From positions 1 through 11,226 of the forward strand of contig JADHTD010000061.1 of the NCBI GenBank assembly GCA_016776525.1: a stretch of DNA of 11,226 nt, given 5' to 3'. The notes under the pieces were generated by a model. It had not been told where the DNA came from and did no database searches. It worked only from the letters and a program-made list of their open reading frames with translations. Below, in pieces: positions 6,276 to 11,226 of this stretch. The DNA is from Rhodospirillales bacterium. Its GTDB lineage: Bacteria; Pseudomonadota; Alphaproteobacteria; Rhodospirillales; JADHTD01. Each line of letters starts with the position of its first letter. Within the stretch, counting starts at the first letter, position 1. The position numbers and the translations under genes are program-made.

Positions 6276-7346
6276 ATGACCGAAACCGACGTTAAGGCCC
6301 ATTTTTCCATCGGCAGCCGCCTGATCGGGCCGGGGCAACCGGCCTATCTGATAGCCGAGGTCGCCCAGGCCCATAACGGGTCCATCGACAAGGCCCATGA
6401 ATTCATCGACGCCGCTAGTGAAGCCGGTGCCGACGCCGTAAAATTCCAGACCCATATCGCCGCCGCCGAATCGACCCTCGACGAACCCTTCCGGGTACCC
6501 CTTGAAGGTGGCGACAAAACCCGCTTTGACTACTGGAAGCGGATGGAGTTTTCGCCCCCCGACTGGAGCGCCCTGGCCGACCATGCCCGGCAAAAGGGCC
6601 TCGATTTCCTGAGTTCAGCCTTTTCCCAGGAAGCCATCGACCTGCTGAGCAGGCTTGAGGTGCCCGCCTGGAAAATCGCCAGCGGCGAGACCGGCAATCA
6701 GGTGATGCTGGAATCGATGATGGCGACGGGCAAACCGTTCCTGATCTCCACCGGCATGAGCCCCTGGACGGAAATTGACGGCGTCGTCGCCACCATGCAC
6801 CGCTACGGGGCTGAATTCGCCCTCCTGCAATGCACCAGCCAATACCCGACACCGTTGGAAAACATCGGCCTGGAAATCATCGGCCAATACAAGCACCGCT
6901 ATAACAGCCCGGCCGGGCTGTCCGACCATTCGGGCAGCGTCTACCCGTCCTTGGCCGCAGTCGCCCGCGGCGCCGATATTATCGAGATGCATTTAACCCT
7001 GTCCCGTGACGACCCGGGCCCCGACACCTCGTCATCCTTGACGGTTTCCGAAATGCGGCTGGTTGCCGACGCCCGCAATGCCCTCGCCGTCATCGACGCC
7101 AATCCTGTCGACAAAGACCGGCTTGGTGAAGACCTGCAAGGCATGCGGGACCTGTTTACCCGCAGCATTGCCCCGTCCAGGCCGCTCGCCAAGGGCACGG
7201 TTCTGGAAGCGGATATGCTGGGCCTGAAAAAACCGGGGACCGGCATCCCGCCCGGTGAACTCGAAGCCCTTGTCGGAAAGACCCTAAAGGGGGATGTTAG
7301 CCCGGACAGATTATTGAAAAGAGACGATATCGATGGCGAAACGTAA
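6276..7346 (+). CDS. neuB: NeuB-family nonulosonic acid (sialic/legionaminic-type) synthase
   Basis: The NeuB family condenses phosphoenolpyruvate with a 2-acetamido-2-deoxy hexose (ManNAc or a 2,4-diacetamido-trideoxy sugar) to form a nine-carbon 2-keto acid. The TIM-barrel domain has AEVAQAHNGS (27-36), DAVKFQTH (53-60), ISTGMS (157-162), QCTSQYPTP (185-193), SDHSGS (216-221) and EMHLTLSRDDPGPD (237-250). His218 and His239 have the same 21-residue spacing as the two metal-binding His of meningococcal NeuB. The C-terminal SAF/antifreeze-like domain (about 292-356) holds RSIAP (296-300) and LKKPGTGIPP (317-326), which reaches into the partner subunit's active site. The length of 356 residues is normal. 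Motifs do not decide between Neu5Ac, legionaminic and other substrates. AGGGGA (6269-6274) lies only one base before ATG 6276, unusually close, but no other Met is near. Its last 14 bases overlap neuC. Confidence 0.93.
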   Translation: MTETDVKAHFSIGSRLIGPGQPAYLIAEVAQAHNGSIDKAHEFIDAASEAGADAVKFQTHIAAAESTLDEPFRVPLEGGDKTRFDYWKRMEFSPPDWSALADHARQKGLDFLSSAFSQEAIDLLSRLEVPAWKIASGETGNQVMLESMMATGKPFLISTGMSPWTEIDGVVATMHRYGAEFALLQCTSQYPTPLENIGLEIIGQYKHRYNSPAGLSDHSGSVYPSLAAVARGADIIEMHLTLSRDDPGPDTSSSLTVSEMRLVADARNALAVIDANPVDKDRLGEDLQGMRDLFTRSIAPSRPLAKGTVLEADMLGLKKPGTGIPPGELEALVGKTLKGDVSPDRLLKRDDIDGET

Positions 7347-8496
7347 GGTCTGCATAGTCGTTAACAGCCGCGCCAATTACGGGCGCATCAAATCCGTTAT
7401 GGAAGCCGTCCGCGACCACCCGGACCTCGACCTGCAATTGATCGTCGGGGCATCGGCCCTGTTGCGGCGCTTCGGCGGCGTGAATGACTTTATCGAAGCG
7501 GACGGTTTTGTCCCCACCGCCAAGGTCTATTGCATCGTCGAAGGGGAAACCCCGGCCACCATGGCCAAATCCACCGGCATGGCCATCATGGAACTGGCAA
7601 CCCAGTTCGAAAACCTCAGCCCCGACATCGTGCTGACCGTCGCCGACCGTTTCGAAACCATGGCCACCGCGGTCGCCGCCAGTTACATGAACATCCCCCT
7701 GGCCCACACCCAGGGCGGAGAGATTACCGGATCCATCGATGAAAGCGTCCGCCACGCCGTCACCAAGCTTTCGCACATTCATTTTCCGGCGACCAAAATC
7801 GCCCGGCATAACCTGGAACTGTTGGGCGAAGACCCGGAGACCATCCACCTGACCGGCTGTCCGGCCATCGACATAATCGCCGACGCCGATCTTTCCCTGC
7901 CGGCTGATATTTTCAAACGCTACAAAGGCGTCGGCCCCGGCATTGACCCCGCAAAACCCTATCTGGTCGTCCTGCAACATCCGGTCACCACGGAATACGG
8001 CCAGGGGTTCGAACAGGTCAACCAGACCCTGCAAGCGGTGGAACGCCTGAACATGCAGACGGTCTGGCTGTGGCCCAACGTGGATGCCGGTTCCGATGAC
8101 GTTTCCAAGGGACTGCGCATGTACCGGGAGGACCGGTCCCCGGACTGGCTGCATTTCTACCGCAATTTTGAAATCCAGGATTTTGCCCGGCTTCTCCAAA
8201 ATACCGCCTGTCTTATCGGCAATTCGTCGAGCGCGCTGCGTGAAGGCTCCTACCTCGGCGTGCCCGCCGTCAACATCGGCAGCCGCCAACAGGGGCGCGA
8301 GCGCGGCGACAACGTCATCGATGCCGTCCACCAGGCGGACGTTATCGAAGCCGCCATCCGACAGCAGCTGGATCATAAACGCTATGATCAATCATCCCGT
8401 TTCGGCGACGGCACGGCGGGCGGCAAAATCGCCGATATCCTGTCGACAGCCGAATTCAAGATACAGAAACGCTTGACCTACCCCGTTCCGGAATAA
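7333..8496 (+). CDS. neuC: NeuC/LegG-family hydrolysing nucleotide-sugar 2-epimerase
   Basis: Enzymes of this family invert C2 of a UDP- (or GDP-) 2-acetamido sugar and release the nucleotide, giving the ManNAc-type substrate of NeuB. The 387-residue protein is a GT-B-like epimerase: N-terminal CIVVNSRANYGRIKSVM (7-23), LTVADRFETMATA (101-113), the NeuC block QGGEITGSIDESVRHAVTKL (127-146) followed by SHIHFPAT (147-154), LQHPV (214-218) and GNSSSALREGSYLGVPAVNI (296-315) with RERGDNV (322-328). Candidate catalytic or substrate-binding residues are Asp105, Glu130, Glu137 and His216. The usual GDR triplet reads ADR here (104-106). ATG 7333 lies inside the end of neuB, a 14-base overlap with GAGA about ten bases upstream, indicating translational coupling and joint stoichiometry. 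LegG-type use of a 2,4-diacetamido sugar is equally possible. Confidence 0.9.
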   Translation: MAKRKVCIVVNSRANYGRIKSVMEAVRDHPDLDLQLIVGASALLRRFGGVNDFIEADGFVPTAKVYCIVEGETPATMAKSTGMAIMELATQFENLSPDIVLTVADRFETMATAVAASYMNIPLAHTQGGEITGSIDESVRHAVTKLSHIHFPATKIARHNLELLGEDPETIHLTGCPAIDIIADADLSLPADIFKRYKGVGPGIDPAKPYLVVLQHPVTTEYGQGFEQVNQTLQAVERLNMQTVWLWPNVDAGSDDVSKGLRMYREDRSPDWLHFYRNFEIQDFARLLQNTACLIGNSSSALREGSYLGVPAVNIGSRQQGRERGDNVIDAVHQADVIEAAIRQQLDHKRYDQSSRFGDGTAGGKIADILSTAEFKIQKRLTYPVPE

Positions 8497-8507
8497 AGGC
8501 GGCAGGG

Positions 8508-9449
8508 ATGAAAATCATCTACATCGGATCAGTGGAAGGTTATGAGGCGTCGCAGGAAGCCTGCCGGGGCCGGGCCGAGGTGGAACACATCGAAGCCACG
8601 GCCGGGGCCGTATCGGCCGCCCTCACCGATGCCGACGGGCTGATCGACGCCTCCATGAAGGTACCCCTGACCGACGCCATGATCGAGGCGGCGCCGAAAC
8701 TTCGGATTATCTCCTGCGCCACCACCGGCTCCGACCATATCCAGCGGCAGCAATTGGACAAGCGCGGCATCCCTGTCCGCACCCTGCGCGAAGACCCGGA
8801 CCTTCTCAAAAACATAACACCGGCGGCGGAACTGTCCTGGGCCCTGCTTATGGCCCTGGCGCGCAAATTGACAGCGGCCGCCCGCCACACGTCTTCCGGT
8901 CATTGGGACCGCGAAGAGTTCCCGGGCATCATGCTCAACGGGCGCACCCTCGGCATTATCGGTTGCGGGCGCATCGGCCAGTGGATGGGCCGCTATGCCA
9001 AGGCTTTCGGCATGCGGGTGATCGGCACCGACCCCCACATCGATCCCTGGCCGGAGCACATCGAACAGGTGTCCCTGGAAACCCTGACGCAAACCGCCGA
9101 CTTCCTCACCGTCCACGTTCACCTGTCCGACGAAACCCGGCATCTGATCGACCGGCAACTGTTCGAAGCCCTGAAACCGGGGGCCATTTTCATCAATACC
9201 TCGCGCAGTGGTGTTGCCGACGAGGCGGCCCTACTCGATGCCCTGGAGAGCGGCCGGCTCGGCGGGGCGGGCCTGGATGTCCTCGACGGTGAACCGGATA
9301 CCGCCGGCCATCCCCTGGTGGCCTATGCCGAGAGCCATGACAACCTGATCCTGACGCCCCATTGCGGTGGTTTCTCGCCGGATGCCGTGCGCCTCGTCTG
9401 CGCCCAGGCGGCAACAAAGATTATCGACCACCTGGAGGGTCCGGCATGA
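8508..9449 (+). CDS. D-isomer-specific 2-hydroxyacid dehydrogenase (phosphoglycerate dehydrogenase-like)
   Basis: A 313-residue NAD(P)-dependent enzyme that should interconvert a D-2-hydroxyacid and a 2-oxoacid. The Rossmann motif LGIIGCGRIGQWMGRYAKAF (148-167) contains G-x-G-x-x-G (152-157), and Asp175 at the end of strand two (VIGTD) favours NAD over NADP. The catalytic triad of the family is intact: Arg233 (NTSRSG), Glu262 (LDGEP) and His285 (TPHCGG). SerA proper often carries a C-terminal ACT regulatory domain; this one stops directly after the substrate-domain return helix, so it is a short form and probably not the housekeeping SerA. The gap to neuC is 11 bases with a GGCAGGG Shine-Dalgarno, and its TGA overlaps the ATG of the next gene. 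In this setting it probably supplies or reduces a 2-oxoacid used for sugar synthesis or acyl decoration, for example glycerate/hydroxypyruvate chemistry, which is inference. Confidence 0.85.
   Translation: MKIIYIGSVEGYEASQEACRGRAEVEHIEATAGAVSAALTDADGLIDASMKVPLTDAMIEAAPKLRIISCATTGSDHIQRQQLDKRGIPVRTLREDPDLLKNITPAAELSWALLMALARKLTAAARHTSSGHWDREEFPGIMLNGRTLGIIGCGRIGQWMGRYAKAFGMRVIGTDPHIDPWPEHIEQVSLETLTQTADFLTVHVHLSDETRHLIDRQLFEALKPGAIFINTSRSGVADEAALLDALESGRLGGAGLDVLDGEPDTAGHPLVAYAESHDNLILTPHCGGFSPDAVRLVCAQAATKIIDHLEGPA
9434..9439 (+). promoter_or_regulatory. Ribosome binding site deciding the ThDP-enzyme start
   Basis: GGAGGG lies inside the end of the dehydrogenase gene, six bases before ATG 9446. 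It supports 9446 over an ATG 84 bases upstream at 9362. Confidence 0.75.
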
Positions 9450-10996
9450 GTGCCCTGCAAGCCCTGGCCCAGTCCATAGCGGCCCGGGGGACGCCCCGCG
9501 TCTTCGGCATTCCGGGAAGCGGTCCCAGCCTGACCCTGATTGATGCCCTCGATAAAGCCGGCATTCCCTTCATCACCACCCATTTTGAGGGCTCGGCGGC
9601 GGTCATGGCCGGGGTTACGGGATATTTGAGCGGCCAAGCCGGTGCCGCCGTCTGCATCAAGGGGCCGGGACTGGCCAACATGGCGCCGGGACTGGCGTTC
9701 TGTAGCCTGGAAGGATTTCCCATGGTCGCCCTGGCCGAGGCCTACACCCCGGACACGCCAAGCGGCAAGGCCCATAAACGCCTCGATCACGGCGGTCTCG
9801 TGGCCGCCGTCAGCAAAGGCCATCGATTCTTAAGCAAATCCGGTCCCGATTACGGCGCCCTGGCGGACTGGGCGGAAGCCGACAAAGCGGGCGCCGTTCT
9901 CCTCAACATCGCCGCCGAAGCCATCGACCGGGACGACCCGCTGCCGTCCATGGTCGAAGCGGACACCGGTATCGGCGAAATCCTGTCACGTCTCGGGCAA
10001 AGCCAAAGACCGGTACTGATCGCCGGAACCCTGGCCATCCGGCAGAAGTGGACAGAACACCTCAACGGCCTCTCCATCCCTATTTTTACCACTGCCGCCG
10101 CCAAGGGCGCCGTCGACGAAACCCTGGCCCATGCTGCCGGTGTCTACACCGGCGCCGGGTTGGACAGGGTCTGCGAGAAAACCGTCCTGCCCCAGGCCGA
10201 CCTGATCATCGGTTTGGGTTTAAGAAGTTCGGAAGTCCTGGTCTCCGGCAACCTTCCCTGTGCAGCGGTCAATATTGATCCCCTGGGCAATGCTGAGACC
10301 CCCGGCTTCGAGTTCGACAGCGTCGCAGGGACGCAGGAGATAGGGGCTCTCTTTGATGCCCTAAAAGACGCCTCCTGGGGACTGGGTGACATCGCCGCCA
10401 CCCATCAGGCGCTGAGAACGCGGCTTCTGGAGCAGGCGTTCCTGCCCGCCCAGGTCTTCGAAACCCTGGCCGCCCGCTTCGATGGCCAAGCCCGCCTGAC
10501 CGTTGATACGGGTTATTTCTGCACCATCGCCGAACATGCCTGGCAGGCCAGAACGCCGGGGGATTTCCTGGGGGCCGGTCAGAGCCGCTATATGGGGGCC
10601 GGTCTTCCCATGGCCATCGCCGCCGCCCTGCACGACCCGAATAAGCCGGTTATTGCCGCCCTCGGCGACGGCGGTATCGGCATGTACGCCGCCGAAGCCA
10701 AGCTGGCGGTCCGCCATAAACTGCCGTTGCTGATCGTCTTGCTGTCGGACGGCGGTTTTGGCTCGGTACGGACCCGGGCCATTAACAATGGTCTTACTCA
10801 GCAGCCGCTGTTGATCCCTCATCCGTCCTGGCTGCAAGCCTTTGACGGTCTCGGCATACCGGGCGCCAGCGTAAAAAGCGAACCGGAATTCGAAAAAGCC
10901 CTGGCCGATTGGAATCCGGCGAGCGGGCCTTGTTATATCGAAGCAGCCTTCGATCCTGACGCCTATCAGGATATGGTCAGCGGCGTCCGGGCCTAG
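9446..10996 (+). CDS. ThDP-dependent acetolactate synthase/2-oxoacid decarboxylase-like enzyme
   Basis: A 516-residue protein with the three-domain layout of the acetohydroxyacid synthase family: PYR domain (about 1-165), central domain (about 175-310) and PP domain (about 330-500). The ThDP-activating Glu is present as Glu48 in HFEGSAAVMAGVTGY (46-60), followed by IKGPGLAN (71-78). The diphosphate-metal motif is GDGG (407-410) with the partner SDGGFG at 434-439, so the usual Asn-Asn reads Ser-Asp; Asp408 and Asp435 keep the 27-residue spacing of the metal ligands. It is shorter than biosynthetic IlvB (about 550-570), and no small subunit follows. Such enzymes decarboxylate a 2-oxoacid and either release the aldehyde or ligate it to an acceptor; YerE, a relative, attaches a two-carbon branch to a nucleotide keto-sugar. 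Its ATG overlaps the TGA of the dehydrogenase gene (ATGA at 9446-9449), so both enzymes are likely to act in sequence. Substrate unknown. Confidence 0.85.
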   Translation: MSALQALAQSIAARGTPRVFGIPGSGPSLTLIDALDKAGIPFITTHFEGSAAVMAGVTGYLSGQAGAAVCIKGPGLANMAPGLAFCSLEGFPMVALAEAYTPDTPSGKAHKRLDHGGLVAAVSKGHRFLSKSGPDYGALADWAEADKAGAVLLNIAAEAIDRDDPLPSMVEADTGIGEILSRLGQSQRPVLIAGTLAIRQKWTEHLNGLSIPIFTTAAAKGAVDETLAHAAGVYTGAGLDRVCEKTVLPQADLIIGLGLRSSEVLVSGNLPCAAVNIDPLGNAETPGFEFDSVAGTQEIGALFDALKDASWGLGDIAATHQALRTRLLEQAFLPAQVFETLAARFDGQARLTVDTGYFCTIAEHAWQARTPGDFLGAGQSRYMGAGLPMAIAAALHDPNKPVIAALGDGGIGMYAAEAKLAVRHKLPLLIVLLSDGGFGSVRTRAINNGLTQQPLLIPHPSWLQAFDGLGIPGASVKSEPEFEKALADWNPASGPCYIEAAFDPDAYQDMVSGVRA

Positions 10997-11000
10997 GGAG
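10996..11000 (+). promoter_or_regulatory. Ribosome binding site supporting a TTG start
   Basis: GGGAG overlaps the last base of the preceding TAG stop and precedes TTG 11008 by seven bases, the normal spacing. This decides for the rare TTG initiator. Confidence 0.6.
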
Positions 11001-11007
11001 CGATTTC

Positions 11008-11226
11008 TTGTCCGGTCCGCATATCCTGATCGTCGGCAGCGGCAGCGCCGGCCAGCGCCATGCCCGTAACCTCGCCGAACTGGGTTGCCGTATTTCCTGC
11101 GTCGACCCCCGCCAGGACCGCCGGGAGGAATTATCCGGCGAAGTGCCGGTCGAAGACGCCTATTCCGGCCTCACCGAGGCTCTCGGCGCCGCCCCGGGAT
11201 TACAGGGGGCCGTCGTCGCCTCGCCG
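11008..11226 (+). CDS. Gfo/Idh/MocA-family oxidoreductase, N-terminal part (cut by window end)
   Basis: From TTG 11008 the open frame runs 73 codons to the window edge without a stop. The start ILIVGSGSAGQRHARNLAEL (6-25) is the Gfo/Idh/MocA dinucleotide-binding fold (G-x-G-S-x-G-x-R-H-x-x-N-L), and the last visible residues GAVVASP match the strand before the conserved T-P-x-x-x-H region. These enzymes oxidise or reduce sugars and nucleotide sugars with NAD(P). The TTG start is chosen because GGGAG (10996-11000) stands seven bases upstream and no ATG or GTG in frame lies closer to the fold. The gap to the previous stop is 11 bases, so it belongs to the same operon. It would be the redox partner of the sugar pathway. 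Confidence 0.8.
   Translation, partial: MSGPHILIVGSGSAGQRHARNLAELGCRISCVDPRQDRREELSGEVPVEDAYSGLTEALGAAPGLQGAVVASP

Noticed and set aside
7297..8391. Long minus-strand open frame (364 codons) opposite neuC
   Set aside because: The Gly/Asp/Val-rich translation has no domain and the plus strand holds a full NeuC; it is an antisense shadow.
8529..9158. Minus-strand open frame (209 codons) opposite the dehydrogenase
   Set aside because: No family motif, and it is fully covered by a well-supported plus-strand enzyme.
9362..9445. Upstream in-frame extension of the ThDP enzyme to an ATG at 9362
   Set aside because: It overlaps the dehydrogenase C-terminus by 84 bases, encodes a basic stretch without family similarity, and lacks a Shine-Dalgarno, whereas GGAGGG precedes ATG 9446 at ideal spacing.

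Overview
The window looks like chromosomal DNA of a flagellated alphaproteobacterium, possibly Rhodospirillales-like. The evidence is GC-rich coding DNA with tight gene packing, alphaproteobacterial-style FlgK/FlgL ends, and a perfect CtrA-type box (TTAA-N7-TTAAC) in a divergent promoter region. The taxon is inferred from style, not from a marker gene. No RNA genes, CRISPR arrays, insertion sequences or prophage genes were seen.

Layout. (1) Positions 1-1411: the last codons of flgK, then flgL, the two hook-filament junction proteins. (2) Positions 1533-2723: a CgeB/YkvP-like GT-B glycosyltransferase on the same strand. (3) Positions 2784-3485, minus strand: a short flagellin-like protein of 233 residues. 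(4) Positions 3486-3675: a divergent regulatory region with a palindromic CtrA-type box and a good -10 hexamer facing right. (5) Positions 3676-5124: a TPR-plus-glycosyltransferase protein with the architecture of Caulobacter FlmG, followed by an 11-bp stem-loop and a 13-bp palindrome. (6) Positions 5222-6142: a GT-A glycosyltransferase with a DTD motif, visibly more A/T-rich than its neighbours. (7) Positions 6276-11226: a tightly coupled operon of neuB (nonulosonic acid synthase), neuC (hydrolysing nucleotide-sugar 2-epimerase), a D-2-hydroxyacid dehydrogenase, a ThDP-dependent acetolactate-synthase-like enzyme and the start of a Gfo/Idh/MocA oxidoreductase cut by the window end.

How the parts may work together. 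I read this as a flagellin glycosylation island. NeuC and NeuB would make a sialic/legionaminic-type nonulosonic acid (NulO), and the FlmG-like TPR-GT is the best candidate for putting it on flagellin, close to hook-filament junction genes and a flagellin-like protein. The least ordinary part is the dehydrogenase-ThDP-Gfo/Idh trio co-translated with neuB-neuC. It is not part of the textbook Neu5Ac, legionaminic or pseudaminic pathways and suggests an unusual sugar: an acyl or branched-chain modification, or a 2-oxoacid-derived building block. Cytidylyltransferase, aminotransferase and dehydratase genes are not in the window and would be expected downstream or elsewhere.
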